Positions 1 to 9,818 of a stretch of 64,000 nt of DNA are shown piece by piece. Source of the DNA: Epilithonimonas xixisoli (GTDB lineage: Bacteria; Bacteroidota; Bacteroidia; Flavobacteriales; Weeksellaceae). Each line of letters begins with the position of its first letter. Position 1 is the stretch's first letter. The stretch covers positions 1,054,001-1,118,000 of the forward strand of contig NZ_SOEO01000001.1 of assembly GCF_004365655.1 (NCBI RefSeq). Direction: 5' to 3'. The position numbers and the translations under genes were made by a program. The notes beneath the pieces are model-generated. The model did not search any database. It saw only the letters and a program-made list of their open reading frames with translations, and had not been told where the DNA came from.

Positions 1-8
1 ATTAAATA

Positions 9-1955
9 ATGAATATCACTAAACTTTCTAAGGATTTTGCAGTTCTATTATTTTTTTCGATAAGTCTCAATGCTTTTGCTCAACAGGCAGAAATATCGAG
101 TCCGGACAAACTTTTGAAAGTGAAAGTTTCTTTGGAAAATCAGGAGTTGATATATTCTGTTTTTTATGAAAATAGGGTAGTTCTGGAAAATTCGCCACTT
201 GGTTTAACGACCAATGCTGGAGATTTTACCAATAAGATGAGTTGGAAAGATTCCAAAACGTCTTCTGAAAACAAAACTTACAAGAATCAGAAAATCAAAA
301 AATCAGAAGTTAATTATTCTGCCAATGTTCTGGAAGTAGAAACTCAGAATAATGAAAATAAGATTCTCAAACTTCGATTTCAAGTTAGTAATAATGATAT
401 TGCTTTCCGCTACGAGATTCCCTCTTGGAAAGACAAATTGAGTTTGGTCGTATTATCTGAAAAAACAGGTTATACTTTTCCAAAACAAACCACCACTTTC
501 CTTTCTCCAATGATGCCAGCAATGACAGGTTTTGGAAATTCTGCACCAAGCTACGAAAGTGGTTATGAAGCGGATGCAACATTAGGAAAGATTTCAAAAA
601 ATAAAGAAGGTTATGTTTTTCCAGCGCTTTTTCACATCGGAAAAGATTGGGCAATGATTTCCGAAACTGGCGTTTCCAGCTTGTATTGCGCATCGCATCT
701 TTCTGAAGCCAATGGAAATACTTACAATATTGCTTATCCGGATCCAAAACAGAATAATGGATTTGGAACTTCAGGCTCAGCGATTTCTCTTCCAGGCGTT
801 ACACCTTGGAGAACAATTACGGTTGGAAATTCTCTGAAACCAATTGTAGAAACTACGATTCCTTTTGATGTTGTTGAGCCTTTGTATGAAGCTTCTCAGA
901 ATTATCAATTCGGGAAATCATCTTGGAGCTGGATCATCTGGCAAGATCCAAGTATGAATTACGAAGATCAGGTTAAATTCATTGATTTGGCTTCTCAAAT
1001 GAAATTCGAATATATTCTTGTCGATTCTCTTTGGGATACGAATATTGGAAAAGAAAGATTCAAAGATTTGATTGCTTATGCTAAATCCAAATCGGTAGAT
1101 ATTCTTCTTTGGTACAATTCCAATGGATCAGCAAACGACTCTCCAATGGGACCAAGAAACAAAATGAATACAGCCATCGAACGTAAAAAAGAAATGAAAT
1201 GGCTGAAAGAAGTTGGCGTAAAAGGTTTGAAAGTCGATTTCTTTGGTGGCGACAAACAGGAAACAATTCGTCTTTACGAAGATATTTTGTCTGATGCCAA
1301 TGATTACGGATTGAGCGTGATTTTCCACGGTTCAACTTTGCCGAGAGGTTGGGAAGTAATGTATCCGAATTTTGTAGGAAGTGAAGCAGTTTTAGCTTCC
1401 GAGATGTTGGTTTTTGATCAAAATGTAAGAAATTCAGAATCATTTTACGCAAGCCTTCATCCGTTTATGAGAAACTCGGTTGGAAGTATGGAATTTGGTG
1501 GCGTTGTCCTTAATAAATATTTGACCAAATCCAATACAGAGAAAAATAAAAGACTGACAACAGATGCTTTCCAATTGGCAACCTCGGTTCTTTTCCAAAA
1601 TCCAATTCAGGTTTTCGCTATTACTCCAAATAATTTGACTGATGTTCCAGCTTTCGAATTGGATTTCCTTAAAAAAGTACCAACAACTTGGGACGAAACG
1701 GTTTTTATCGATGGTTATCCAGGGAAATATGTTGTGCTCGCAAGACGTCACAAAGACCAATGGTTTGTAAGTGGCGTGAATGCAGAGAAGAAATCAATCA
1801 AATTAAAACTGAATCTCAATATGTTGAAATCCAAAAAGATGGATTTGATATTTGATTCAAAAAATAATGAAACTCAAACCAAATCTATCAAAATTTCTGA
1901 CAAAGGAGAATTTGAAGTTGAAATTCCAAACAATGGTGGTTTCGTGATTCATTAA
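9..1955 (+). CDS. GH97 glycoside hydrolase, periplasmic (retaining type)
   Basis: The 648-residue product starts with a signal peptide (hydrophobic residues about 12-24, cleavage after AFAQ) and has the GH97 layout: an N-terminal beta-sandwich to about residue 280, a TIM-barrel and a short C-terminal beta domain. The barrel carries Asp410 in the motif GLKVDFFGGD, the position of the nucleophile in retaining GH97 enzymes, and Glu459 in FVGSEAV as a candidate acid/base. Known GH97 enzymes cleave alpha-glucosides or alpha-galactosides, and at least one Bacteroides member is also a beta-L-arabinopyranosidase. Position at the head of the arabinose genes makes an arabinopyranosidase or alpha-galactosidase role on arabinose-containing glycans likely. 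That specificity is inference from context. The gene begins 8 bases into the window, so its promoter is not visible; araB follows after 50 bases. Confidence 0.9.
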   Translation: MNITKLSKDFAVLLFFSISLNAFAQQAEISSPDKLLKVKVSLENQELIYSVFYENRVVLENSPLGLTTNAGDFTNKMSWKDSKTSSENKTYKNQKIKKSEVNYSANVLEVETQNNENKILKLRFQVSNNDIAFRYEIPSWKDKLSLVVLSEKTGYTFPKQTTTFLSPMMPAMTGFGNSAPSYESGYEADATLGKISKNKEGYVFPALFHIGKDWAMISETGVSSLYCASHLSEANGNTYNIAYPDPKQNNGFGTSGSAISLPGVTPWRTITVGNSLKPIVETTIPFDVVEPLYEASQNYQFGKSSWSWIIWQDPSMNYEDQVKFIDLASQMKFEYILVDSLWDTNIGKERFKDLIAYAKSKSVDILLWYNSNGSANDSPMGPRNKMNTAIERKKEMKWLKEVGVKGLKVDFFGGDKQETIRLYEDILSDANDYGLSVIFHGSTLPRGWEVMYPNFVGSEAVLASEMLVFDQNVRNSESFYASLHPFMRNSVGSMEFGGVVLNKYLTKSNTEKNKRLTTDAFQLATSVLFQNPIQVFAITPNNLTDVPAFELDFLKKVPTTWDETVFIDGYPGKYVVLARRHKDQWFVSGVNAEKKSIKLKLNLNMLKSKKMDLIFDSKNNETQTKSIKISDKGEFEVEIPNNGGFVIH

Positions 1956-2005
1956 AATATTTAGACAACAAAAATTAATTAAACAAAATTTATAAAGCTT
2001 TTACA

Positions 2006-3697
2006 ATGAAAAAATATGTTATAGGTCTGGATTATGGTTCCGATTCCGTAAGAGCCGTTCTGATTGACACGGATAACGGGGCAGAATTGGCTTCCAGCGT
2101 TCATAATTATAAAAGATGGAGCGAAGGGAAATACTGTAACTCGAGCGAGAACAGATTCAGACAACATCCATTAGATCATATTGAAGGTCTTGAATTCACT
2201 ATTAAAAATGTACTTCAAACCAGCCAAATAAATCCTGAACAAGTAGTCAGTATTTGTATTGATACAACAGGTTCTTCTCCAATTCCGGTAACTCAAGACG
2301 GAACGCCGTTGGCTTTGGTTCCAGGTTTTGAGGAAAACCCAAATGCAATGATGGTTCTTTGGAAAGATCATACATCAATCAAAGAAGCTGATGAAATCAA
2401 TGAATTGGCGCAAAGATCATTAGAAGATTACACCAAATATGTTGGCGGAATCTATTCATCCGAATGGTTTTGGGCTAAGATTTTACATATCGCAAGAGAA
2501 GATAAACAAGTCAAAGAAGCTGCTTACAGCTGGATGGAACACTGCGATCTGATGACATTTTTGTTGGCAGATCACAAAGATTTGGCAACATTCAAAAGAA
2601 GCCGTTGTGCAGCTGGTCACAAAGCAATGTGGCACAAGAGCTGGGGCGGACTTCCACCAGTAGATTTCTTGAATGAGTTAGATCCTTATTTGGGAGAATT
2701 GAGAGGTCGTTTGTTTAATGAAACTTACACTTCTGATCAAGTTGCAGGTCATCTTAACGAAGAATGGGCAACAAAATTAGGGTTAACAACCAACACTGTA
2801 ATCGCAGTTGGAACTTTTGATGCACACGCAGGCGCTGTAGGAGCAAAAGTGGATGAAAATATTCTCGTAAGAATTATGGGAACATCTACTTGTGATATTA
2901 TGATCAGTTCTCATCAGCAGATTGGCGACAGAACTGTAAAAGGAATTTGTGGTCAGGTTGACGGTTCTGTAATTCCAGGTTGTGTTGGTTTGGAAGCTGG
3001 ACAATCGGCTTTCGGAGATCTTTTGGCTTGGTATAAAGATATTTTACTTTGGCCGGTTAATTCAATTTTGATGAATTCTGAATTATTAAGTTCTTCCCAA
3101 AAAGAAGCGCTTAGAGAAGAAGTTTCTGATAAATTAATCAGAAGTCTAACTCAGGAAGCTGAAAATATTCCATTGTCTGATGCCGTTCCGATTGCTTTGG
3201 ATTGGATTAATGGAAGAAGAACGCCAGACGCAGATCAAACTTTGAAAGCTTCTATCAGCAATCTTTCTTTAGGAACAAAAGCGCCCCATATTTTCAAAGC
3301 TTTGGTTAATGCGATTTGTTTTGGATCCAAGAAAATTGTAGATCGTTTCGAGGATGAAGGTGTTAAAATCGAAAAAGTAATCGGAATTGGAGGTGTGGCT
3401 AGAAAGTCGCCTTTCATTATGCAGACTTTGGCGAATGTTCTTAACAGACCAATTATTGTTGCAGAATCTGATCAGGCACCAGCTTTGGGTGCAGCGATTT
3501 ATGCAGCAGTTGCAGCAGGCGTTTACACAACCGTTATCGAAGCAAGTAACAAAATGGGATCTGAGTTCGAAGCAGAATATTTTCCGCAAGTTGATCAGGT
3601 AATTAAGTATGAAGCTTTTATGGAACAATACCAACAATTGGCAGATTTCACAGAGTCTAATATTAAAGCAAAAAAAAGATATGAGCTCAAAGTATAA
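2006..3697 (+). CDS. araB: Ribulokinase
   Basis: ATP-dependent FGGY-family kinase that phosphorylates L-ribulose to L-ribulose 5-phosphate in the cytoplasm, second step of L-arabinose breakdown. The 563 residues are close to the 566 of the E. coli enzyme. The N-terminal phosphate loop GLDYGSDSVRAVLID is visible at residues 6-20. The C-terminal half has the FGGY signature region (GIGGVARKSPFIMQTLANVL, about residues 460-480) and the DQAPALGAAIYAA adenosine-binding motif. The last 17 bases overlap the start of araD, which points to translational coupling. It sits with araD and araA in one transcription direction, so the assignment to ribulokinase rather than xylulokinase is well supported. Confidence 0.97.
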   Translation: MKKYVIGLDYGSDSVRAVLIDTDNGAELASSVHNYKRWSEGKYCNSSENRFRQHPLDHIEGLEFTIKNVLQTSQINPEQVVSICIDTTGSSPIPVTQDGTPLALVPGFEENPNAMMVLWKDHTSIKEADEINELAQRSLEDYTKYVGGIYSSEWFWAKILHIAREDKQVKEAAYSWMEHCDLMTFLLADHKDLATFKRSRCAAGHKAMWHKSWGGLPPVDFLNELDPYLGELRGRLFNETYTSDQVAGHLNEEWATKLGLTTNTVIAVGTFDAHAGAVGAKVDENILVRIMGTSTCDIMISSHQQIGDRTVKGICGQVDGSVIPGCVGLEAGQSAFGDLLAWYKDILLWPVNSILMNSELLSSSQKEALREEVSDKLIRSLTQEAENIPLSDAVPIALDWINGRRTPDADQTLKASISNLSLGTKAPHIFKALVNAICFGSKKIVDRFEDEGVKIEKVIGIGGVARKSPFIMQTLANVLNRPIIVAESDQAPALGAAIYAAVAAGVYTTVIEASNKMGSEFEAEYFPQVDQVIKYEAFMEQYQQLADFTESNIKAKKRYELKV

Positions 3698-4382
3698 GGA
3701 ATTACAAAGAGAATGCTACGAAGCTAATATGCAGTTGGAAGAACTGAAATTGGTGGTTTACACTTTCGGAAACGTGAGTGCGGTAGATAGAGCAGAAGGA
3801 ATTTTTGCTATCAAACCGAGTGGTGTTCCTTACAAAGATTTGAAGCCGGAAGATATGGTAATAATGGACTATGATGCCAATGTGATCGAAGGAAAATTAA
3901 GACCGTCATCTGACACAAAAACCCACGCTTATCTTTACAAACATTGGGAAGATATCGGTGGAGTAGCGCATACGCACGCGATGTATTCTGTGGCTTGGGC
4001 TCAGGCTCAGTTGGATATTCCGATTTTTGGAACAACTCACGCAGATCATTTGACTTCTGATATTCCTTGTGCACAACCGATGAGCGATGAATTGATTCAA
4101 GGAAATTATGAGTTCAATACAGGAATTCAGATTTTGGATTGTTTCAAAGAAAAAAAACTATCACATCTGGAAACAGAAATGATTCTGATTGGGAATCACG
4201 GACCTTTCACTTGGGGCAAAAACGCAGACAAAGCAGTTTATAACAGTAAAGTTCTGGAAACCGTTGCAGAAATGGCTTATCTCACAAGGCAGATTAATCC
4301 ATTAGCACCTCGTTTAAAAGATTCTTTAATCAAGAAACATTACGAAAGAAAACACGGTAAAGACGCTTACTACGGACAATAA
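3681..4382 (+). CDS. araD: L-ribulose-5-phosphate 4-epimerase
   Basis: Class II aldolase-fold zinc enzyme converting L-ribulose 5-phosphate to D-xylulose 5-phosphate, third step of arabinose breakdown. The reading frame is open from 3609, but the family N-terminus begins at the ATG at 3681 (MSSKYKEL), giving 233 residues, close to the 231 of E. coli AraD. Zinc ligands are visible as His97 and His99 in HTHAMYS and His173 in GNHGPFTWG, matching His95/His97/His171 of the E. coli enzyme. The start lies inside the araB 3' end (17-base overlap). araA follows after 29 bases. Confidence 0.96.
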   Translation: MSSKYKELQRECYEANMQLEELKLVVYTFGNVSAVDRAEGIFAIKPSGVPYKDLKPEDMVIMDYDANVIEGKLRPSSDTKTHAYLYKHWEDIGGVAHTHAMYSVAWAQAQLDIPIFGTTHADHLTSDIPCAQPMSDELIQGNYEFNTGIQILDCFKEKKLSHLETEMILIGNHGPFTWGKNADKAVYNSKVLETVAEMAYLTRQINPLAPRLKDSLIKKHYERKHGKDAYYGQ

Positions 4383-4411
4383 TTTTAAAATAATAAATAA
4401 TATATATATCA

Positions 4412-5908
4412 ATGTTAACAGACTTAAAAACTAAAGAAATCTGGTTCATCACCGGAAGTCAACATTTATACGGACCTGAAACGCTTGCTCAGGTTGCAGA
4501 ACATTCTCAAAAAATTGTAGAAGCATTCGGACAATCTTCTTTGATTCCTGTAAAAATCGTTTGGAAACCAACTGTAAAAACAACAGATGAGATTTACGAA
4601 ACATTAATGGCAGCAAACCACGCTCCAGATTGTATCGGAATCATCACTTGGATGCACACTTTCTCTCCTGCAAAAATGTGGATCAGAGGTTTAAGTGCTT
4701 TGCAAAAACCAATGCTTCACCTTCATACACAGTTCAATCAGGATATTCCTTGGTCAACAATGGATATGGACTTTATGAACCTGAATCAAGCGGCTCACGG
4801 AGACAGAGAGTTCGGATTTATGGTAAGCCGTCTTCGCAAAAACAGAAAAGTGGTTGTTGGACATTGGGCAGAAGAAAGAGTACAAAAACAAATCGGAGAG
4901 TGGTCTAGAGTTGCTGCCGGTTGGGATGATTGGCAAGGTGCTAAATTCGCTCGTTTCGGAGACAATATGAGATATGTTGCTGTAACCGATGGAGATAAAG
5001 TAGAAGCTGAAACTAAGTTTGGATTCTCTGTGAACACTTGGGGAATTGGAGATCTTGTAAGCGTTATCAATTCTATAGGAGAAGGCGAAGTTAAAACTTT
5101 GATCGAAGAGTACGAGGCTTCTTACAATATGGCCGCTTCTTTATTGGCTGGCGGAGCAAACAGAAAATCATTGGAATCTGCTGCAAGAATAGAACTTGGA
5201 TTAGAAAAATTCTTGGTTGATGGAAACTTCAAAGGTTTCTCTGATACTTTCGAAGACCTTCACGGAATCGAACAATTGCCAGGAATTGCTGTTCAAAGAT
5301 TGATGGCAAAAGGTTACGGATTTGCAGGAGAAGGCGACTGGAAAACGGCTGCTTTGGTACGTGCAATGAAGATTATGGGACAAGGTCTTGAAGGTGGAAA
5401 TGCCTTTATGGAAGATTACACATATCATTTGAATCCATCCAATCCATCGATTTTAGGTTCGCATATGTTGGAAGTTGATCCAGTTTTGGCAGTTAACAAA
5501 CCATCTTGTGAGATTCATCCTTTAGGAATTGGCGGTAAGGCAGATCCGGTTCGTTTGGTTTTCAACTCAAGAGGAAATATCGATTCTTTGGTAGCTGCAT
5601 TAATGGATTTCGGAAATCACTTCAGATTATTAATTAATAAAACTAAAGCTTTAGATATTACGGAAGAAATGCCAAATCTACCTGTAGCCAGGGTTCTTTG
5701 GAAACCACTTCCAGATCTTTACACGGCTGCAGAAGCTTGGATTCTTGCCGGTGGAGCGCATCACACTTGTTATTCTGAAAACTTGAGCGTAGAGCAATTG
5801 GAAGATTTCGCAGGCATTGCAGGAATCGAATCTCTAGTGATTGATGAAGATACAAAAATCAGAGATTTCAAGAATACCATTAACTGGAATGAAATCTATT
5901 ATAGATAA
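4412..5908 (+). CDS. araA: L-arabinose isomerase
   Basis: Manganese-dependent isomerase converting L-arabinose to L-ribulose, first step of the pathway. At 498 residues it has full length (E. coli 500). The catalytic and metal residues are all in place: Glu307 ([12 protein letters not shown]), Glu334 (FMEDYTYH), His351 (GSHMLEVDP) and His450 ([10 protein letters not shown]), equivalent to Glu306, Glu333, His350 and His450 in E. coli. It lies 29 bases after araD and 25 bases before the mutarotase gene, so araB-araD-araA-mutarotase-symporter reads as one operon. Confidence 0.98.
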   Translation: MLTDLKTKEIWFITGSQHLYGPETLAQVAEHSQKIVEAFGQSSLIPVKIVWKPTVKTTDEIYETLMAANHAPDCIGIITWMHTFSPAKMWIRGLSALQKPMLHLHTQFNQDIPWSTMDMDFMNLNQAAHGDREFGFMVSRLRKNRKVVVGHWAEERVQKQIGEWSRVAAGWDDWQGAKFARFGDNMRYVAVTDGDKVEAETKFGFSVNTWGIGDLVSVINSIGEGEVKTLIEEYEASYNMAASLLAGGANRKSLESAARIELGLEKFLVDGNFKGFSDTFEDLHGIEQLPGIAVQRLMAKGYGFAGEGDWKTAALVRAMKIMGQGLEGGNAFMEDYTYHLNPSNPSILGSHMLEVDPVLAVNKPSCEIHPLGIGGKADPVRLVFNSRGNIDSLVAALMDFGNHFRLLINKTKALDITEEMPNLPVARVLWKPLPDLYTAAEAWILAGGAHHTCYSENLSVEQLEDFAGIAGIESLVIDEDTKIRDFKNTINWNEIYYR

Positions 5909-5933
5909 CTTTACGAATTAATTTATTTAAATT

Positions 5934-7085
5934 ATGAAGAAAAGATTATTCAAAATATCAGTCGTTTTGCTGACAGCTCTATCTATTTGGAGCTGCAGTA
6001 AAACAGAAAAACCATCAGATGCAACTATGGAAAAACTAAGTGTTTCAGATTATGCGGTTTCTCCGGCTGGAGATTCTATCAAGCAATATACTCTGAAAAA
6101 TAAAAATGGGATGGAGGCGAAGATCATCAATTATGGTGCGATCATCACATCTCTTACTGCGCCTGACAAGGACGGTAAATTTCAGGATATTGTTTTAGGT
6201 TATACAAAACCTGAAGATTACTTCAATGGAAATCCTTATTTCTTTGGTGCTTTGATTGGAAGATACGGAAACAGAATTGCTAATGCGAAGTTTGAATTAG
6301 ACGGTAAAACTTACGATTTAGACAAAAATGATGGTCCAAATCATCTTCACGGTGGTAAAAAAGGTTTCTATACTAAATTGTGGAAAGTGGATGAAAAAGC
6401 GTCTAACGATCATACTTTGAAGCTTGATTACACAAGTGCAGACGGCGAAGAAGGTTATCCTGGAAAGCTGGATGTTTCTGTAATTTATACTTTGAATGAT
6501 GAGAATGCACTAGAGATCGCTTATTCTGCAACAACAGACAAGAAAACGATTGTGAATTTGACTCAACATTCTTATTTCAATTTGTCGGGTAATTTCAATC
6601 AGCCAATTACAGATCACGAACTTCAGTTGAAAGCGGCAACATTTATTCCTGTTAATAATACTTTGATCCCAACTGGAGAATTGAAGCCAGTTGCAGGAAC
6701 GCCTTTCGATTTTAATCAATCAAAATTAATTGGTAAAGATATAGAAGCTTCGGATGAGCAACTGAAATTAGGAAAAGGTTACGATCATTGCTGGGTTTTG
6801 GATGGAAAAGGATTGAGAACGATTGGTTCACTTTATCATCCGGCATCTGGAAGAGTAATGGAAGTAATTACTACTGAACCAGGCGTCCAATTCTACTCAG
6901 GGAATTTCCTTGATGGAAAATACGATACAAAAACTGGTGGCAAAAATGAATTCAGAACTGGTTTGTGTTTAGAAACTCAACATTATCCGGATTCTCCGAA
7001 TCAGCCATCTTTTCCTTCTGTGGTTATGGAACCAGGACAGAAATATGAAACAAAAACGATTTATAAATTCTCTGTAAAAAAATAA
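5934..7085 (+). CDS. galM: Aldose 1-epimerase (mutarotase), lipoprotein
   Basis: Interconverts the alpha and beta anomers of aldoses. The 383-residue product has a lipoprotein signal (LSIWSC, Cys about residue 21), so it acts at the membrane in the periplasm. GalM-family motifs follow: NPYFFGALIGRYGNRIANAKF, NHLHGGKKGF, the catalytic His in NLTQHSYFNLSG and the catalytic Glu in LCLETQHYPDSPN. It lies between araA and a sodium/sugar symporter (2 bases to the next start), so it probably presents the right anomer of arabinose, or of sugars freed by the GH97 enzyme, to the transporter. Substrate is inferred from context. Confidence 0.93.
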   Translation: MKKRLFKISVVLLTALSIWSCSKTEKPSDATMEKLSVSDYAVSPAGDSIKQYTLKNKNGMEAKIINYGAIITSLTAPDKDGKFQDIVLGYTKPEDYFNGNPYFFGALIGRYGNRIANAKFELDGKTYDLDKNDGPNHLHGGKKGFYTKLWKVDEKASNDHTLKLDYTSADGEEGYPGKLDVSVIYTLNDENALEIAYSATTDKKTIVNLTQHSYFNLSGNFNQPITDHELQLKAATFIPVNNTLIPTGELKPVAGTPFDFNQSKLIGKDIEASDEQLKLGKGYDHCWVLDGKGLRTIGSLYHPASGRVMEVITTEPGVQFYSGNFLDGKYDTKTGGKNEFRTGLCLETQHYPDSPNQPSFPSVVMEPGQKYETKTIYKFSVKK

Positions 7086-7087
7086 CT

Positions 7088-8833
7088 ATGAATTGGAATT
7101 CACACGAATTTATCTGGCTAGACTGGGTAATCATAGTAGTCGGAATCGTAGCAGTCGGTTGGGCTGTTTGGCGTTCTGTACAAAAAGACAAAAAGTCTCA
7201 GGACGGCGCCAATAGTGAAGATTATCTATTTGGAAAAGGGGAACCTTGGTACATTATCGGGGCCGCAATCTTCGCAGCAAATATCGGTTCCGAGCATCTT
7301 GTAGGACTAGCAGGAACTGGTGCAAAATCCGGAGTAGGAATGGCGCACTGGGAAATGCAAGGTTGGATGATTCTTTTGTTAGGATGGCTTTTCGTTCCAT
7401 TTTATCAATTGATGAACAACAAAATGGGGAAAATCATCACAATGCCAGATTTTCTTAAATACAGATATACGCCAGCAACAGGATCTTGGCTTTCAATCAT
7501 TACATTGATTGCTTATGTTTTGACTAAAGTAAGCGTAACTGCTTTCACAGGTGGAATCTTTATGGAAAGTCTATTGGGAATTCCATTCTGGTATGGTGCG
7601 ATTGGATTGATTTTATTGACCGGAATTTTCACTGTTCTTGGTGGAATGAAAGGCGTAATGACATTGTCTGCAATCCAAACGCCGATTTTGATTATTGGTT
7701 CTTTTATGGTTCTTTTCTTAGGACTATCTGCTCTTGGAAACGGAAGTATTGGCGAAGGCTGGACTGCAATGATAGATTTTGCAAAGACTCAAAATGTTGG
7801 TGCAGATGGTGTTGCTTATGGTACCAATCATATGTTCCACTTGGAAACTGGTGATCCTATGTATGACGATTATCCAGGTTTCTGGGTTTTCTTGGGAGCT
7901 TCCATTATTGGTTTCTGGTATTGGTGTACAGATCAGCACATTGTTCAGAGAGTTCTTGGCCAACAAAAAGGCGAAGCTAATGAAGTCGTGATGATGCGTG
8001 CAAGAAGAGGAACGATTGCAGCTGGTTATTTCAAATTGTTGCCAGTTTTTATGTTCTTGATTCCAGGAATGATTGCGGCGGCTTTGGCGGCTCGTCCGGA
8101 TAGTGGATTTGTTTTGAGCGATCCGGATACGGCTTTTGGCTCTATGGTAAAGTTTGTTTTGCCTGCAGGCGTTAAAGGGATTGTAACAATTGGATTTATT
8201 TCTGCATTGGTTGCATCATTGGCTGCATTTTTCAACTCTTGTGCAACATTGTTTACAGAAGATTTCTACAAACCAATGTACAAAGATAAAAGCGAAGCTA
8301 CTTACGTTAATGTAGGTCGTTTGGCTACAATGGGTGTTGTGGTTTTAGGGATTGTTTGGATTCCTGTGATGAAGAGTTTGGGTAGTTTATATGATTATCT
8401 TCAAGGGATTCAATCTTTGTTGGCGCCGGCGATGGTTGCGGTTTTTGCATTAGGAATTTTTTCTAAGAAAATCTCGCCAAAGTCGGGAGAAGTAGGAATG
8501 ATTGTAGGTTTCATCCTTGGAATGGTACGTTTGTTAACCAACATTTTTACCAATTCCGGAAAAGATGTGATGACTGGAGTTTTCTGGGAAAACACAACTT
8601 GGTTCTGGCAAACGAACTGGTTGATATTCGAAATATGGTTATTGGTTTTCATTATTGTATTAATGATTGTCGTGTCTATGTTTACACCAAAACCAACAGC
8701 TCAACAAATCGATGCAATCACATTCACAGGAAGTTACAAAGAGTTAATTAGAAAAAGCTGGAATGTTTGGGACGTCGTAGCATCTCTTGGAGTTGTTATT
8801 CTTTGCGGATTGTTCTACTGGTATTTCTGGTAA
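7088..8833 (+). CDS. Sodium/sugar symporter, SSS (SGLT) family
   Basis: Inner-membrane sodium:solute symporter of 581 residues with about 14 predicted membrane segments. The SGLT-type motif region is clear: GANSEDYLFGKGEPWYIIGA, FAANIGSEHLVGLAGTGAKSG and a central WYWCTDQHIVQRVLG motif typical of sugar-transporting members. It starts 2 bases after the mutarotase stop and is the last gene of the arabinose operon, so L-arabinose is the likely substrate (inference). A strong hairpin terminator follows at 8864-8898. Confidence 0.92.
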   Translation: MNWNSHEFIWLDWVIIVVGIVAVGWAVWRSVQKDKKSQDGANSEDYLFGKGEPWYIIGAAIFAANIGSEHLVGLAGTGAKSGVGMAHWEMQGWMILLLGWLFVPFYQLMNNKMGKIITMPDFLKYRYTPATGSWLSIITLIAYVLTKVSVTAFTGGIFMESLLGIPFWYGAIGLILLTGIFTVLGGMKGVMTLSAIQTPILIIGSFMVLFLGLSALGNGSIGEGWTAMIDFAKTQNVGADGVAYGTNHMFHLETGDPMYDDYPGFWVFLGASIIGFWYWCTDQHIVQRVLGQQKGEANEVVMMRARRGTIAAGYFKLLPVFMFLIPGMIAAALAARPDSGFVLSDPDTAFGSMVKFVLPAGVKGIVTIGFISALVASLAAFFNSCATLFTEDFYKPMYKDKSEATYVNVGRLATMGVVVLGIVWIPVMKSLGSLYDYLQGIQSLLAPAMVAVFALGIFSKKISPKSGEVGMIVGFILGMVRLLTNIFTNSGKDVMTGVFWENTTWFWQTNWLIFEIWLLVFIIVLMIVVSMFTPKPTAQQIDAITFTGSYKELIRKSWNVWDVVASLGVVILCGLFYWYFW

Positions 8834-8863
8834 AGAAAGTTTGTTCTCTTTATATTTATTAAA

Positions 8864-8898
8864 AAAATACTGATCACTTCTTTGGTGATCAGTATTTT
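8864..8898. terminator. Bidirectional rho-independent terminator
   Basis: A perfect 14-bp stem (8864-8877 with 8885-8898) around a 7-base loop, with an A-run on the left and T's on the right. It separates the rightward symporter gene from the leftward araR-like gene and can end both transcripts. Confidence 0.88.
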
Positions 8899-8948
8899 AA
8901 TAAAATATCTTTTTGCTTTTCTCTACTATCCTTATTCTATTTAAGAAA

Positions 8949-9635
8949 TTATATTTTGAATAAGTAACCTTGAGATAATTTTTTATGGTATTTTTCCTTA
9001 TCAAATCGGTATAAAAAAGAACCTTTTCTGGAAGAAGTCATATCTTTTTCATCAGTTTTCACAAGGATATCCATACTATTGATTTTGCTGATGAAATTTC
9101 TCTTGTCATATTTCTCATCAAAAATAGCTTCATAAAGAGATTGCAGATCTTTCATCGTAAATTTTTCTGGCAACAATTCAAATCCGATAGGTTGTGTAGA
9201 AGCACGATATCTCAATCTTGTAACCGCATTTTCTACCATTATGTTGTGATCGAATATCAATGTCGGAAAGTCCTTTAGATCAAACCATTGCGCACTGTAT
9301 TTTTCATTAATCTTGATATTCTCATCCGCATTGATAAGGGCAAAATAAGAAACAGAAATGATTCGCGCCGTAGGTTCACGATCCAATTCACTAAAGCTTT
9401 TGAGTTGCTCCAAATAGATGTTTTCCAATCCAGTCAAAGAATGAAGAACGCGGCTGGCAGATTCATCCAGAGTTTCTTCTCCGTTTACGAAACCTCCCAT
9501 CAGAGACCATTCTCCTTTTTTAGGTTCAAAGTTTCTTTTGACAAGTAAGATTTTCAGATTTTCGCCATCAAAGCCAAAAATAATGCAATCTACAGCGATG
9601 AGATGTTTTATATATTGTGAGTAATCTTTCCTCAT
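8949..9635 (-). CDS. araR: Nudix-like winged-helix transcriptional regulator, AraR/NrtR family
   Basis: The 228-residue protein has an N-terminal Nudix-fold domain (about residues 10-140) and a C-terminal winged-helix domain (about 150-225). The Nudix box is degenerate: GGFVNGEETLDESASRVLHS lacks the paired glutamates needed for pyrophosphohydrolase activity, as expected for sensor domains. In Bacteroides thetaiotaomicron a protein of this architecture, AraR, is the L-arabinose-responsive repressor. Here it lies between the araBDA operon and GH127 and diverges from GH127 (183-base spacer), so the same role is likely. A TAAATTTG promoter element lies upstream at 9664-9671. Function is inferred from architecture and context. 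Confidence 0.85.
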   Translation of the reverse strand: MRKDYSQYIKHLIAVDCIIFGFDGENLKILLVKRNFEPKKGEWSLMGGFVNGEETLDESASRVLHSLTGLENIYLEQLKSFSELDREPTARIISVSYFALINADENIKINEKYSAQWFDLKDFPTLIFDHNIMVENAVTRLRYRASTQPIGFELLPEKFTMKDLQSLYEAIFDEKYDKRNFISKINSMDILVKTDEKDMTSSRKGSFLYRFDKEKYHKKLSQGYLFKI

Positions 9636-9663
9636 TAAATGGTATTAATTTTTAAATAATTTA

Positions 9664-9671
9664 CAAATTTA
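9664..9671 (-). promoter_or_regulatory. Candidate promoter -7 element of araR
   Basis: On the minus strand this reads TAAATTTG, a full match to the Bacteroidota TAnnTTTG element, 29 bases before the araR-like start codon. No clean TTG is found at -33, so confidence is limited. Confidence 0.45.
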
Positions 9672-9704
9672 TCATTTTTAATTGGCGAATCGGATATAAA
9701 AATT

Positions 9705-9729
9705 AATAAACGTTTTGTTTACATTTATT
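9705..9729. promoter_or_regulatory. Candidate operator palindrome in the araR/GH127 divergent spacer
   Basis: A 15-bp palindrome at 9707-9721 (TAAAC, 5-base spacer, GTTTA) sits inside an outer inverted pair AATAAA/TTTATT (9705-9710 and 9724-9729). Its place between two divergent genes, one of them the likely arabinose regulator, fits an autoregulatory operator. No binding evidence can be seen in the sequence itself. Confidence 0.4.
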
Positions 9730-9818
9730 AAAAATTATTTTAAACAATTTCAAATTAAATCTCGATCAATGCTTTTCAATAGCGACAATCATTCGATTTA
9801 ATTAAAACACCAAATTTT

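Noticed and set aside
3609-3680. N-terminal 24 codons of the open frame before araD
   Set aside because: The family start is the ATG at 3681; the upstream codons lie within araB in another frame and show no conservation with AraD proteins.
8949-9635. Active Nudix hydrolase
   Set aside because: The Nudix box lacks the paired glutamates and a winged-helix domain follows, so a regulator is the better call.
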